From Terriglobales bacterium (GTDB lineage: Bacteria; Acidobacteriota; Terriglobia; Bryobacterales; Bryobacteraceae), in assembly GCA_027485675.1 (NCBI GenBank), contig JAIXQP010000033.1, positions 186,001 to 250,000 on the forward strand: a stretch of 64,000 nucleotides of DNA. The letters run 5' to 3'. Below are positions 8,517 through 18,225 of the stretch, one piece after another. Position numbers and translations under genes: made by a program. Each line of letters opens with the position of its first letter. Within the stretch, counting starts at the first letter, position 1. Below the pieces are notes generated by a model, which was not told the origin of the DNA, made no database searches, and worked only from the letters and a program-made list of their open reading frames with translations.

Positions 8517-10676
8517 ATGCGAGGTTGGAAGCTGTGGACTTGCGTGTTCCACTTCATGCTATTTGGTTTGATCGCGGAGCGTGTAATCGCCGGTCCGCCG
8601 CTTACCACGATTCAAGATGTAATCTACAAGGCCGATGGGACCCGCTTTAACGGGGTCGCCTATATCGAATGGAAGTCGTTTGAGACTCCGAACCAGGTCC
8701 CGATTGGGACACAGAGCCTGACGGTGGCCATCGTGGATGGCAATCTGCGGGTGCGGTTGGTGCCGACGACGAACAGTTCCACCACTGGGTACTACCACGT
8801 GCGGTATCACAGCGACGGGAGGATTCAGTTCTCCGAGATGTGGGCGGTGCCGCCGAGCACAACGGCCATCAACTTATCGACGGTGCGGTCCGCGGCTACG
8901 CAACAGACCGGGGGTGGCATTCTGGCTCCGGCGGCGGTGAGCATCGGCGAAGTCACCGGCCTGACGGAGGAGTTGGCGGCGCGGCCGGTGCGCGGGGCGG
9001 GGTATGCGTCGAATCGGACGATTCGGTCGGGGGTGGCGGGGGCGCTCGAAGCGGTGACGGGCAACCTCACCGATTGTGTGCGGGTGGATGGCACGAGTGC
9101 GCCGTGCGGCACCGAAAGCGGCGGCTACACGGGACCCGGGTTTGTGGACGGAGAGACGCCATCGGGGGCGATCAACGGGTCCAATACCGTGTTCGGGCTC
9201 AGCAGTCAGCCGTCGCCGGCGTTGAGCTTGGAGCTGTATCGAAACGGGATCTACCTGACGCAGGGCGTGGATTACAATCTGAGCGCCAATTCGATCACGA
9301 TGTTGTCGGGCGCGGTGCCGTCGACGGGGGATGTGCTGACGGCGCGGTACCGGACGGCGGCGGCATCGAATCCGACTTCGGCGGCGGGAGGAGCGTTGAC
9401 GGGAAACTATCCGAATCCGCAGATTGCGGCCGGGGTGATTTCGAACGTCAACATTGCCGGGGTGGCGGGAATCGTCGAGAGCAAACTGGCGCTGAATTTC
9501 CCCACGCACACGAGTGCGAATGATCCGACGGCGGCGGAGAAGGCGGCCCTTTCGGGTACGGCCGGGGCGCCGTCGGCGACCAACAAATACGTGACGACGA
9601 GCGATGGCCGGTTGACCGATGCCAGAACCCCGTTGGCGCATTCGCTGCTGGGTGCCCAGCATAGCGATACGTCGGCGGGCACCGTGGCGCGAGGCGACCT
9701 GATTGTGGGCCAAGGGGCTTCGGCATCCTGGACCAAACTGGCGCTGGGCAGCGCGGGCCGTTGCTTGACCTCGAACGGAGTGGATGCGATCTGGAACACC
9801 TGCCTGTTCACGGGGTTTCAGCCGGGTGCGATTCCGTTTGTGAACGCGAGCGGTTCGCTGAGTGAGAACATCTTCCAACTGCGCTGGGATGGTTCGAACC
9901 GGCGGCTTTCGGTGGGTTCGAGCTTAGCGGATATGACGCTGAACGTGCAGGACCAGACGGGTACGACCGGGTTGCTGGTGCGAGCGGGAGCGCAGCAGGG
10001 GAATTCGCCGTTGACGCGGTGGCAGGATCCGTCGGGGGTGGACCTGGCGACGATTCAGCCGGATGGAGCCTGGGTGGGTACGGCGGTGCAGGTCAGTCCG
10101 TCGGTCGCGCGGGCGCCGTGGCGGGATGCCGGATTGGCGGTGGACCCGACGTCGCGCGTGGATGGCGATAGCTGGTACAACTCGGCGTCGAAGACGAGAA
10201 AAACCCATCAGGCCGGGCAATCTCATACGACGTCGCAGGTGATCTGCTCGGAGGAGGGTTCGGCGAATAGCACGACGACGGCGCAGGTGCTGGCGTCTTG
10301 TGCGCTGCCGGCGGGCTTTTTGCAAGCGGGTGACCGGATCGAGATTGCGGTGGACGCCGAGCAGACGGGTACTTTCGTGCCGTGGAACCTGCGGGTGCAG
10401 TGGGGTTCGACCCAGATGATGCAGCGAGCGATGGGCATCGGCGATGTCAGCCTGGCCGTGCGCGGCCAAGCGTCGCTGCACAGCGGGGGAACGACGTTGA
10501 CCGCGCAGCACCATAATGCCAACGGAGCGATGCTGGCGACGATTGTGCCGGCGAGTGATCCGTTTCAAGCGGGCTTGTCGGTGCTGGTCTCGGGTTGGCT
10601 GAACTCGACGGCGGCCGGCTCCGGAGTGGTTGTCCGGAGCATCACCATCATTCGACATCCGGTGCAGATCAATTAA
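8517..10676 (+). CDS. secreted phage tail-fibre-like protein
   Basis: Unrecognised 719-residue exported protein with tail-fibre character. A signal peptide covers about residues 1-27. Residues 30-120 form a beta-rich N-terminal domain. The middle has collar and fibre-type segments common in phage tail proteins: GGALTGNYPNPQIAAG, followed by VISNVNIAG repeats, then DTSAGTVARGDLIVGQG. The last 140 or so residues form a separate beta-rich domain. A GGGAGG Shine-Dalgarno lies 8 nt upstream of the ATG. No capsid, baseplate or chaperone genes are near, so this is not part of a prophage. It may be a trimeric surface fibre or adhesin; that is inference from the motifs. Confidence 0.72.
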   Translation: MRGWKLWTCVFHFMLFGLIAERVIAGPPLTTIQDVIYKADGTRFNGVAYIEWKSFETPNQVPIGTQSLTVAIVDGNLRVRLVPTTNSSTTGYYHVRYHSDGRIQFSEMWAVPPSTTAINLSTVRSAATQQTGGGILAPAAVSIGEVTGLTEELAARPVRGAGYASNRTIRSGVAGALEAVTGNLTDCVRVDGTSAPCGTESGGYTGPGFVDGETPSGAINGSNTVFGLSSQPSPALSLELYRNGIYLTQGVDYNLSANSITMLSGAVPSTGDVLTARYRTAAASNPTSAAGGALTGNYPNPQIAAGVISNVNIAGVAGIVESKLALNFPTHTSANDPTAAEKAALSGTAGAPSATNKYVTTSDGRLTDARTPLAHSLLGAQHSDTSAGTVARGDLIVGQGASASWTKLALGSAGRCLTSNGVDAIWNTCLFTGFQPGAIPFVNASGSLSENIFQLRWDGSNRRLSVGSSLADMTLNVQDQTGTTGLLVRAGAQQGNSPLTRWQDPSGVDLATIQPDGAWVGTAVQVSPSVARAPWRDAGLAVDPTSRVDGDSWYNSASKTRKTHQAGQSHTTSQVICSEEGSANSTTTAQVLASCALPAGFLQAGDRIEIAVDAEQTGTFVPWNLRVQWGSTQMMQRAMGIGDVSLAVRGQASLHSGGTTLTAQHHNANGAMLATIVPASDPFQAGLSVLVSGWLNSTAAGSGVVVRSITIIRHPVQIN

Positions 10677-10695
10677 GACCTGGCCGGGTGTTCGA

Positions 10696-11208
10696 TTACT
10701 TCTTCTTGGCGGCGCGTGCGGTGGAGGGCGGAACCACGCCCTTCATTCGCATGTAGCCGACCATGTTGCCGTAGTGAGCGTTGAGGTTGGCGATGTAGCC
10801 GATCATCGAATCCACCGGGAGGACTTTCCGATTGCCGATGGTGACTTCGGTCAACGCCTTGGCGTCCGTCATGGATTGAATGACGGAGTCGCAGTAGGCG
10901 AAGGATTCCCGGATCACTTTCTCGATCGCTGGTTTGGTGGTTGCCTTCGCGGCTTCGTGGGCCGGGGTGGGCTGGCCGGCCATGGCGGCGCAAGTGCTAT
11001 AGTTCATTCCGGCGGTGTGGCTGACCCAGTCGCCGAAGCTGCGCTGGACCGGGGTCAGTTTGTAATCCATCGCATCGGCGGGCATGGCGGTGGCCGATTC
11101 AATGAAGTTCATCTTGGCGGTCTCGTAGCGGGTTTTGAACGCCGAGACGATGGGATCGGCGCCCAGCAAGCTGCCGGCGATGAGAAGAGAAAGGGGAAGG
11201 AAGCGCAT
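10696..11208 (-). CDS. secreted DinB-like four-helix protein
   Basis: A 170-residue DinB/YfiT-superfamily protein with a signal peptide (MRFLPLSLLIAGSLLGA). The ATG at 11208 is chosen because it begins this signal; the 15 residues before it in the same frame lack family character. The fold is recognisable from the WVSHTAGMNY segment (His64) and the NAHYGNMVGYMRMKGVVPPS tail (His145). The usual HxxxH metal pair in the last helix reads Asn141-x3-His145, so metal binding may be altered. It lies convergent to the fibre-like gene and 11 nt downstream of ftsK, so it may be cotranscribed with ftsK. Function unknown. Confidence 0.8.
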   Translation of the reverse strand: MRFLPLSLLIAGSLLGADPIVSAFKTRYETAKMNFIESATAMPADAMDYKLTPVQRSFGDWVSHTAGMNYSTCAAMAGQPTPAHEAAKATTKPAIEKVIRESFAYCDSVIQSMTDAKALTEVTIGNRKVLPVDSMIGYIANLNAHYGNMVGYMRMKGVVPPSTARAAKKK

Positions 11209-11219
11209 ACCCCCGAATT

Positions 11220-13643
11220 CTATCGAAGTTGGTCGTCGACCTCGTCGAGCCACGCCGGGCTCTTGAGAACTTCGCGCGGGCGGCTGCCATCGGGCGGGCC
11301 GATGATGCCGTCGCGGTGCATCATGTCGAGGATGCGGGCGGCGCGGCCGTAGCCGAGACGAAGTCGCCGCTGCAGGACCGACGTCGAGGCCTTGCCCAGT
11401 TCGCAGACGACGCGGACGGCATCCCGGTATTGCGGATCTTCGGCGCCGTCGACGATCTCCTCACCGCCGTCGGCTTCGCCGTCTTCACTCGGCGGAGCCA
11501 TCAGGAAGCTCTGATCGTAGTCCGGTTCGGCCTGCTGCTTCCAATAGTCGACCACCGTGGAGGTCTCGGTTTCGCTGACGTAGGCGCCGTGGACGCGGAT
11601 GAGGCGCGCAGTTCCCGGCGGCAGGAAGAGCATGTCGCCTTTGCCGAGCAGGGAGTGGGCGCCCATGTTGTCGAGAATGGTGCGCGAGTCCACGCGGGTG
11701 GCCACGCGGAAGCTGATGCGCGTGGGGAAGTTGGCTTTGATGAGACCCGTGATGACGTCGACGCTCGGGCGCTGCGTGGCCAGCACCAGATGGATGCCGA
11801 CGGCGCGGGCCATTTGGGCGAGGCGCGTCACGCTCTCCTCCACCCCGGCCCGTTCGAGCATCATCAGGTCGGCCAACTCGTCGATGATGATGACGAGGAA
11901 GGGAAGCGGCCGCAACTCCTCGAGCTCCGGATTGGCCTCTTCCTGATCAAACAGGCTTCGGGGCGTGGCCATCAACTGGCGCACTTTCTTGTTGTACTGC
12001 TCAATGTTGCGGACGCTCTGCGCCGCCAGCAGTTTCAACCGGCGCTCCATTTCGAGCACGGCGTTGCGCAGGGCATAGGTCGCTTTTTTCGGTTCGGTGA
12101 TGACCGGCGTCAGCAGATGGGGGATGCCCTCATAGATGCCGAGTTCCACTCGCTTGGGGTCCACCATGATCAGCCGGACATCTTCGGGCGTGGCCTTATA
12201 GAGCAGCGACATGATCAGGGTATTGAGCATGACGCTCTTGCCGGCGCCGGTGGAGCCGGCGATCAGGACGTGCGGCATGGTTTCGAGCGTCGCCACCTTG
12301 ATGCGGCCGCTGATATCCTTCCCCATCGTGATGGTGAGCTTGGAGGCGGAGCTTTGGAACTCCTCGCTCTCCAACACCTGGCGGAGGCTGATGAGTTCCC
12401 GCCGCTTGTTCGGCACTTCAATGCCCACCGTCGGCTTGCCGGGAATGCGCTCAATCAGGACGCTTTCGCACTGCAAGCCGAGACAGAGGTCTTCGGCCAG
12501 ATTGGTGATCTTGTTGTACTTGATGCCGGCGTCGGGCTTGTATTCAAACGTCGTCACCACGGGGCCGGGGTTGATCTGGACGACCGAGCCGAGAACGTTG
12601 AACTCTTCAAACTTCGACTTGATCTTGGAGGCGGTCTCTTTCAGCTCCTGTTCATCGTAGGGGTTGCGCGGCGGCACCTCGTTGAGCAAGGAAGTGGCCG
12701 GCATAATGTACGCCCGCCCGGTGCGCTCTTTGCGGCGGCGCCCGGTCTCCGGTTCGGCCACCGGGGCCGGCGCCAGCGGCTTCTCCCAGGGCGGTTCTTC
12801 GAGGGCGCGAATGGGAATCTCGTCCTCTTCTACCTCGTCGTCCGCGGACTCTTCGACCGGTGCCTCTGCTTCCACGGCGGAGCGCTTGGTGGTCATCCAC
12901 GGTGGGGCCTCGTCGTGCAGGGGAACCACGGGAATGCCGTCGACTTCGGCCGCCGGCTCGTTCCGCTGCCTTTCCGCCGCGCGGCGTTCCGGCCGGGGTT
13001 TGGCCGCTTTGGCCTCGGCGACCTTGGCCGCGGCGGCGCGGCGCTCGCGCCGCTCCTCTCTCCACTCCTGCCAGGCGTCCACGCGGGCGCGCCACCAGGC
13101 GAGCGGGCCCTCTGCCCAGCCGTACACCAACTCCATCGAGAAGCGGGACACCAGATAGAGCGAGAGGAAGATGGTGGTGAGGCTGATCATCGCCGCGCCC
13201 GCCACGTTGAAGTTCGCAATCAGCGCGTTGGCGAGCGCCAAGCCCGCCACCCCGCCCGCGGGAATGGTGCCTTCAAAGGGCCGCCACACGGGAAACAGAG
13301 AGAGCAACGTGCAGATGCCGGCGACCAGCAGAATGGCTCCGGCCACTCGCACGAAAGGCGCTCCGATGGGGCGATGGCGCAGCCGCTGAACGCCCGCGGC
13401 GACGACCAACAACGGCAGGCTGAGCGCGGCGAGCCCCAGCGCGCTATAGATCAGGTCGGCCAGCGTGGAGCCGACCCGGCCGGTCCAGTTGCCGGCGCGC
13501 ACGAGACCCGTGGCGGTATTCCAGGAAGGGTCGCCGGGGTGGTAACTCACCAGGCTGAGCAGCAGGAAGGCTCCTGCGGCCAGGAACACCACGCCCGTTA
13601 CTTCATTCAGCCGATTGTTGGCCGAGGGTTTCAAGATGTCCAT
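11220..13643 (-). CDS. ftsK: DNA translocase FtsK/SpoIIIE
   Basis: Septum-associated DNA pump, 807 residues, moving chromosome ends during division. Four membrane helices occupy about residues 18-165. A charged Ala/Glu/Pro/Arg-rich linker runs to about 300. The motor follows, with Walker A GSTGAGKS at about 462-469 and Walker B FLVIIIDELADL near 580. The C-terminal winged-helix gamma domain (about 735-800, ASTSVLQRRLRLGYGRAARILD) reads KOPS-like polarity sequences. RecA-fold motifs are complete, so it should be active. The linker is short compared with E. coli FtsK, as in SpoIIIE-type proteins. It precedes the DinB-like gene by 11 nt. Confidence 0.96.
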   Translation of the reverse strand: MDILKPSANNRLNEVTGVVFLAAGAFLLLSLVSYHPGDPSWNTATGLVRAGNWTGRVGSTLADLIYSALGLAALSLPLLVVAAGVQRLRHRPIGAPFVRVAGAILLVAGICTLLSLFPVWRPFEGTIPAGGVAGLALANALIANFNVAGAAMISLTTIFLSLYLVSRFSMELVYGWAEGPLAWWRARVDAWQEWREERRERRAAAAKVAEAKAAKPRPERRAAERQRNEPAAEVDGIPVVPLHDEAPPWMTTKRSAVEAEAPVEESADDEVEEDEIPIRALEEPPWEKPLAPAPVAEPETGRRRKERTGRAYIMPATSLLNEVPPRNPYDEQELKETASKIKSKFEEFNVLGSVVQINPGPVVTTFEYKPDAGIKYNKITNLAEDLCLGLQCESVLIERIPGKPTVGIEVPNKRRELISLRQVLESEEFQSSASKLTITMGKDISGRIKVATLETMPHVLIAGSTGAGKSVMLNTLIMSLLYKATPEDVRLIMVDPKRVELGIYEGIPHLLTPVITEPKKATYALRNAVLEMERRLKLLAAQSVRNIEQYNKKVRQLMATPRSLFDQEEANPELEELRPLPFLVIIIDELADLMMLERAGVEESVTRLAQMARAVGIHLVLATQRPSVDVITGLIKANFPTRISFRVATRVDSRTILDNMGAHSLLGKGDMLFLPPGTARLIRVHGAYVSETETSTVVDYWKQQAEPDYDQSFLMAPPSEDGEADGGEEIVDGAEDPQYRDAVRVVCELGKASTSVLQRRLRLGYGRAARILDMMHRDGIIGPPDGSRPREVLKSPAWLDEVDDQLR

Positions 13644-13706
13644 GCGCGTTATGGCCGCGTCATTGCCAGAGCCTTACCAGTATCGCAGAACCGGCGGCCG
13701 GGCGGG

Positions 13707-14522
13707 TTAGCGGCCGGAGAGCGCCAGAGCAAGCACGAAAGCGCCAAAGGCGATCCGGTAGATGACGAAGGGACGGATGGAATTGGTGCGCAGGAAGCGC
13801 AGGAAGAACGCGATGACGGCCAGACCCGTGAGCGCGCTGACGGCGATCCCGATCAGCATGGGCGCTTGCATATCCTCGGCCATGCCGTGCTTGCGGAGGT
13901 CGAGAACGGCCTTGGCGGCCGCGGCGCCGACGGCCGGGGTGGACAACAGAAAGCTGAAGCGCGCGGCGGCCGCCCGGTCGAGATGGCGGAACAGGCCGGC
14001 GGCCAGGGTGATGCCGCTGCGCGACGTGCCTGGGACAATGGCGAGCGCCTGGGCGGTCCCGATGAAGAGGCAGTCGGTGAGCGTTACTTCCCCTAAGTCC
14101 CGCTTGGCGCTGGAGTAGCGCTCCGCGGCATACATAACCAGTCCGATGACGATGGCCATCACCCCGACGACATAGGGGCTCCGCAGGGTAGTTTCGACGG
14201 CATCCTTGAAGAGCAATCCGGCGACGGCCACCGGGACGCTACCGGCCATCAGATACCAGAGGAGACGAGGATTCTTGTTTAACTGGATATCATTGCCGGT
14301 GCGGAAGCCGGCGGCTTGGGAAAGAATCTGCACCCAATCCTTGAAGAAATACACGAGCACGGAAAACAGCGTGCCAATGTGGAGTGCGACGTCGAATTCG
14401 AGGCCTTGGTCTTTCCAACCTAAAAGCCAGGGCGCCATGGCGAGATGGGCGGAACTCGAAACTGGCAGAAACTCGGTCAGGCCTTGGAGAATGGCCAGGA
14501 CGAGCGCTTGGTAAATCGGCAT
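13707..14522 (-). CDS. uppP: undecaprenyl-diphosphatase
   Basis: Membrane phosphatase of the BacA/UppP family, 271 residues, recycling undecaprenyl pyrophosphate for peptidoglycan and other glycans. The catalytic motifs are [17 protein letters not shown] near the N-terminus and [14 protein letters not shown] in the second half; multiple hydrophobic helices span the rest. The ATG at 14522 gives exact family length and places the first motif at residue 9 onward; a longer frame reaching 14723 overlaps the divergent pyk gene. It lies 63 nt downstream of the start of ftsK on the same strand and is divergent from pyk across 54 nt. Confidence 0.96.
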   Translation of the reverse strand: MPIYQALVLAILQGLTEFLPVSSSAHLAMAPWLLGWKDQGLEFDVALHIGTLFSVLVYFFKDWVQILSQAAGFRTGNDIQLNKNPRLLWYLMAGSVPVAVAGLLFKDAVETTLRSPYVVGVMAIVIGLVMYAAERYSSAKRDLGEVTLTDCLFIGTAQALAIVPGTSRSGITLAAGLFRHLDRAAAARFSFLLSTPAVGAAAAKAVLDLRKHGMAEDMQAPMLIGIAVSALTGLAVIAFFLRFLRTNSIRPFVIYRIAFGAFVLALALSGR

Positions 14523-14576
14523 AATGGAAAGATCAGAGTAGCGTAGATCCCACTCCTCGACCAAAAAACATCCAGC

Positions 14577-16001
14577 ATGAGAACAACCAAGATCGTAGCG
14601 ACGCTCGGGCCAGCGAGTGACAGCAAAGAGATGATTGCGAAGTTGTTTGCAGCGGGAGTCGATGTTTTTCGGCTCAACGCTTCTCATGGCGTTCATGAGG
14701 ATCACGCCCGGCGCTTGCGCCATGTGCGCGAACTGGGGCGCGAGTTAAACGTCCCGGTTGGGGTGCTGCTCGACTTGCAGGGTCCGAAGATCCGGCTCGG
14801 TCTGTTCGACGGCGGGAAGGTGTTCCTTGAGACCGGAGCGGATTTCGAAGTTACGACCGAAGAATGCCTCGGGACGAAGGAACGGGCATCGACCGTTTAT
14901 CAGAACTTTGCCCGGGACGTGAGCCCCGGGGATCGGGTGTTGATTGCCGATGGAACGGTGGAACTGCGCGTCCGTTCCACCGACGGCGTTTCGGCCCGGT
15001 GTGTCGTGCATGCGGGCGGTTGGATTGGGGACAAGAAGGGCATCAACTTGCCCGGCGTCAATGTTTCCACCCCGTCACTGACGCGGAAGGACATGGCCGA
15101 TCTGCAGTGGGGGATTGAGAACGGCGTTGACTACGTCGCCCTTTCGTTTGTGCGAAAACCCACCGATGTGATCCGGCTGCGGCTCTACCTCGAAGAGAAG
15201 GAGCATATGCTCCCCATCATCGCCAAGATCGAAAAGCCGGAGGCCTGGGAGCAGTTGAACGAGATTCTGGCCGAATCGGACGGGGTGATGGTTGCTCGGG
15301 GTGATCTCGGCGTGGAGATGGCGTTTGAGAAGGTACCGTTCATTCAGAAGTCGATCATTGAACGGGCCCGCCAAACCGGAAAGTTTGTGATTACGGCCAC
15401 GCAGATGCTCGAGTCGATGATCGAAAGCCCGGTGCCGACCCGCGCGGAGGTCAGCGACGTCGCCAACGCGATTTTTGATGGGACCGATGCGGTCATGCTT
15501 TCGGCGGAGACGTCGGCCGGGAAGTTTCCGGTGGAGTCCGCGGCGACGATGGCGCGAATTGCCGTGGAGGCGGAGTCGTCCATCCGCCCGCGCGGGTACC
15601 AGGACCTTCCGCCCCGTTCGAATCCAACTATTGCGGAAATTCTGGCCGATGCGGCCTACCACTCCGCCCGGTCGGCCAATGTCGCCGCGATCGTTGTGAT
15701 GACCACTTCCGGCTCGACGGCCCGGCTTATCGCCCGTTACCGGCCGCCGGTTCCGATCTACGCCTTCACGAATTCGGAGACCGTGGCGCGCCAATTGTCC
15801 TTGATTTACGGGGTCCGCGTGTTAGTCACGCCGACGGAGCCTTCGACGGAGCAGATGCTCGCCGTGATGGACCGGACCTTGCTCGACCGGGGACTTTTGA
15901 AGGCCCGCGACACGGTGATTCTGGTGGCCGGCCAGCCGATGTGGCGGTCCGGAACAACGAACATGATGATCCTCCACCGGGTGGGAGAGATTCGGACCTA
16001 G
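14577..16001 (+). CDS. pyk: pyruvate kinase
   Basis: Glycolytic enzyme, 474 residues, converting phosphoenolpyruvate and ADP to pyruvate and ATP. Diagnostic elements are the N-terminal [18 protein letters not shown], the beta-barrel B domain (about 70-170), the catalytic Lys region [12 protein letters not shown], the divalent-cation motif [18 protein letters not shown], and the C-terminal regulatory domain (about 345-474). No PEP-utilising extension is fused. No clear Shine-Dalgarno precedes the ATG. It is transcribed divergently from uppP. Confidence 0.97.
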   Translation: MRTTKIVATLGPASDSKEMIAKLFAAGVDVFRLNASHGVHEDHARRLRHVRELGRELNVPVGVLLDLQGPKIRLGLFDGGKVFLETGADFEVTTEECLGTKERASTVYQNFARDVSPGDRVLIADGTVELRVRSTDGVSARCVVHAGGWIGDKKGINLPGVNVSTPSLTRKDMADLQWGIENGVDYVALSFVRKPTDVIRLRLYLEEKEHMLPIIAKIEKPEAWEQLNEILAESDGVMVARGDLGVEMAFEKVPFIQKSIIERARQTGKFVITATQMLESMIESPVPTRAEVSDVANAIFDGTDAVMLSAETSAGKFPVESAATMARIAVEAESSIRPRGYQDLPPRSNPTIAEILADAAYHSARSANVAAIVVMTTSGSTARLIARYRPPVPIYAFTNSETVARQLSLIYGVRVLVTPTEPSTEQMLAVMDRTLLDRGLLKARDTVILVAGQPMWRSGTTNMMILHRVGEIRT

Positions 16002-16042
16002 GACTTTTGTGCAAGTTCCAGCCGTGCCAGAACAGCGGGGAC

Positions 16043-16056
16043 TATGATTAACTAAG
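16043..16056 (+). promoter_or_regulatory. putative -10 and Shine-Dalgarno of the exosortase operon
   Basis: TATGAT at 16043-16048 is a good -10 candidate and AAGGA lies about 9 nt upstream of the ATG at 16066. No convincing -35 lies at the right distance. The position suggests that exosortase/EpsI have their own promoter, independent of pyk. Confidence 0.3.
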
Positions 16057-16065
16057 GATTAACGT

Positions 16066-16962
16066 ATGCCGTTGCCAGCCGAGAAAAGCCCCGATACGCA
16101 ATCAGCGGCTTCAACGAACCCCATCCCGTGGCTCTTGCTGCTGTGGTGTTCGGCCTTACTTATCGCCACCTATCTACCGATTCTGACCCTCATGGTCAAT
16201 CAGTGGAACAACGACGACGACATGGGTCATGGCTTTTTTGTGCCCATCGTTGCCCTCTACGTCGTTTGGCAAATGCGCGACTCTCTCCTCGCCCTGAAAC
16301 CAAAACCAAGCTGGCTGGGAGTTCCCCTTCTGGTTTGGGGCGCGTTACAGATGGCGGTGGGCATGCTGGGCGCCGAACTGTTTCTGCAGCGCACGGCGTT
16401 TCTGATCTCCGTTGTGGGATCCATCGTGATGCTGGGCGGCTGGACCATGCTGCGCGCCTTGCAGTTTCCGCTGGCTATGCTCGTGTTCATGATCCCGATT
16501 CCAGCGGTGATCTATAACCAGATCACGTTTCCGCTGCAGCTGCTCGCTAGCCGCGTGGCGGAGGTCGCTCTGCTGGCGATTGGGATCCCGGTGCTCCGCG
16601 ATGGAAACGTGCTCGAACTGGCCAGCCAGAAGCTTTCCGTCGTCGAAGCGTGCAGCGGCATTCGATCGCTGCTGTCGTTGTCGTTCCTCTCGCTTGTCTA
16701 CGGTTACTTTTTTGAAGAACGCCGCCTGGTGATTCGCTGGGCGTTGTTTCTTTCCACCGTTCCCATTGCCATTGCGGCGAACTCTTTCCGCGTCTCGCTG
16801 ACCGGCGTCTTGAGCGAGTACAACCCCGAACTCGCGCAAGGCTTCTTCCATAGTCTGGAAGGTTGGGTCATTTTCGTTTTTGCGCTGGTACTCCTCGTCG
16901 GTTGCCATCGCCTGATCGTCCGGGTTGCTTCTCTACTCTCATCCTCGAAGGTCTCAGCGTGA
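16066..16962 (+). CDS. exosortase (archaeo/exosortase family transpeptidase)
   Basis: Multi-pass inner-membrane cysteine transpeptidase, 298 residues, that processes proteins with C-terminal PEP-CTERM-like tails and is usually tied to exopolysaccharide production. About eight hydrophobic helices are visible. The catalytic triad is conserved: Cys196 in EACSGIRSL, Arg242 in NSFRVSL and His262 in FFHSLEGW. The N-terminal periplasmic loop with MGHGFFVP is also typical. The stop overlaps the GTG of epsI (GTGA). I see no protein with a PEP-CTERM tail in this window, so its substrates lie elsewhere. Confidence 0.93.
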   Translation: MPLPAEKSPDTQSAASTNPIPWLLLLWCSALLIATYLPILTLMVNQWNNDDDMGHGFFVPIVALYVVWQMRDSLLALKPKPSWLGVPLLVWGALQMAVGMLGAELFLQRTAFLISVVGSIVMLGGWTMLRALQFPLAMLVFMIPIPAVIYNQITFPLQLLASRVAEVALLAIGIPVLRDGNVLELASQKLSVVEACSGIRSLLSLSFLSLVYGYFFEERRLVIRWALFLSTVPIAIAANSFRVSLTGVLSEYNPELAQGFFHSLEGWVIFVFALVLLVGCHRLIVRVASLLSSSKVSA

Positions 16963-17615
16963 AACTCAGCTCCAGGACTCTGACTCTCCTCTTTTCCAGC
17001 CTGATCGGTTTGCAGGGCTTAGGGGCCTATTTCCTCGCGAATCGAAAGGAGTACCAGCCGAGCCCTCCTCCGCTGACCACTCTGGCCAACCAGTTTGGCT
17101 CTTGGACCGTAGCGGGCGAGTATCCGATCGAAAAAGAGGTCCAGGACGTGCTGAAGGCATCAGACACGCTCAGCCGGATCTACAAGGACTCCACCTCTCC
17201 CTACGCGATCAGCCTCTTTATCGCCTTTTTCAAGAGCCAGCGGAGTGGCGTTGCCCCGCATTCGCCGAAGAACTGTCTTCCGGGCAATGGCTGGGTTCCC
17301 GAGCGGAGTGAGATCGTCCGTTTCCCGGTTCCCGGGGTCCCGGAAGGGATTGAAGTGAATCAATACATCGTGCAGAAGGGCGACATCAAAAACGTAGTCG
17401 TCTACTGGTATCAGTCGCGGGGCCGGGTGGTTGCGAGCGAGTACAAAGCGAAGGCTTATGTCATGGCTGACGCGATCACGACGAACCGGACAGATACCTC
17501 CCTCGTGAAAGTGATTGCCCCGGTGGTGGAAAACGACGTCGAGGCCGCGGTGCAAGCCGCCCGCCGCTTTGTCAGCGATTCCTTTCCGCACGTTTCAGGC
17601 GCATTGCCGAACTAG
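16959..17615 (+). CDS. epsI: EpsI family exosortase-associated protein
   Basis: Exosortase partner of the EpsI family, 218 residues. It has one N-terminal membrane anchor (TLTLLFSSLIGLQGLGAYFL) and a periplasmic domain with the family signature PHSPKNCLPGNGW and the YWYQSRGRVVASEY segment. The GTG at 16959 overlaps the exosortase stop by 4 nt; upstream in-frame codons only overlap the exosortase coding region. In other species EpsI is fused to the C-terminus of exosortase or encoded beside it, and is required for exopolysaccharide or sorting functions. The biochemical activity is not established. Confidence 0.9.
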   Translation: MKLSSRTLTLLFSSLIGLQGLGAYFLANRKEYQPSPPPLTTLANQFGSWTVAGEYPIEKEVQDVLKASDTLSRIYKDSTSPYAISLFIAFFKSQRSGVAPHSPKNCLPGNGWVPERSEIVRFPVPGVPEGIEVNQYIVQKGDIKNVVVYWYQSRGRVVASEYKAKAYVMADAITTNRTDTSLVKVIAPVVENDVEAAVQAARRFVSDSFPHVSGALPN

Positions 17616-17627
17616 CCGGCGGCCCGT

Positions 17628-18170
17628 TTACAACCGGCGGGCGAAAAACGGATGCCCGGCGGCCGTTAGCACCGCCTCGAACTCCCGTTTCTGGGCGGCG
17701 TCCCTAACTGGACCCACCAACAGGCGATGTTTGCCTTCGATCAGCACAACTTCCAAAGGCAGCCCGTCCTTTTCGAGATTCGAGCGCAGGGGCTGAAAGT
17801 CGGACACCTCACCGGCGGCAACCTGGAGGAACAGGCGTTGCCCCTCGGAGGCCACGGACGCCGGGGCGGCCTGCGGTGCGGCAGCGGGAGCAGCAAACGG
17901 GGTGGAAGCCGGGACGGAAGCTGGAATGGGCGCCGGAACGGCGGCTGCAACGGGAACCGGACTCTTTTCCACGACGACGGGTGGGGGCAGCACGGCCGGA
18001 GCGGCCTGCTGGGCTCGAATTCCGGTCACGGACCGGCCCGCCAGATAGGCCAGGCAGGCGACCAGGCCCATCAACAACGTCATACCCATGACCACAGTGA
18101 CGAGTTTGCGGTTCGCGAGCGCCAGTTCGTAGCTGGCGGCGTTCGGAGTGGATAACGGAGTATCTCCCAT
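17628..18170 (-). CDS. membrane-anchored SPOR-domain protein
   Basis: A 180-residue protein with a short cytoplasmic N-terminus, one membrane helix (LVTVVMGMTLLMGLVACLAYL), an Ala/Pro-rich periplasmic linker, and a C-terminal SPOR-like domain of about 70 residues (FLQVAAGEVSDFQPL to the end). SPOR domains bind glycan strands stripped of stem peptides, typically at the division septum. The ATG at 18170 is taken; a TTG three codons upstream (18179) is possible. It converges on epsI, with 12 nt between stop codons, and diverges from the XdhC gene. Confidence 0.78.
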   Translation of the reverse strand: MGDTPLSTPNAASYELALANRKLVTVVMGMTLLMGLVACLAYLAGRSVTGIRAQQAAPAVLPPPVVVEKSPVPVAAAVPAPIPASVPASTPFAAPAAAPQAAPASVASEGQRLFLQVAAGEVSDFQPLRSNLEKDGLPLEVVLIEGKHRLLVGPVRDAAQKREFEAVLTAAGHPFFARRL

Positions 18171-18186
18171 ATCCAGCAAGATCGGC

Positions 18187-18218
18187 TATATAGGGAAAAA
18201 GCTTTAGAGTGTTAAAAT
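18187..18218. promoter_or_regulatory. divergent -10 boxes between SPOR and XdhC genes
   Basis: TATATA at 18187-18192, palindromic, is placed correctly for the minus-strand SPOR gene. TAAAAT at 18213-18218 ends 7 nt before the GTG at 18226, so the XdhC message would be leaderless. No clear -35 elements are seen. The whole gap is AT-rich relative to its surroundings. Confidence 0.4.
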
Positions 18219-18225
18219 TCAAGGC

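Noticed and set aside
11229-14096. Plus-strand open frame of 955 codons
   Set aside because: It is antisense to ftsK and uppP, both certain genes, and its composition (Gly, Arg, His, Ala rich, no domain pattern) is the shadow of GC-rich codon use.
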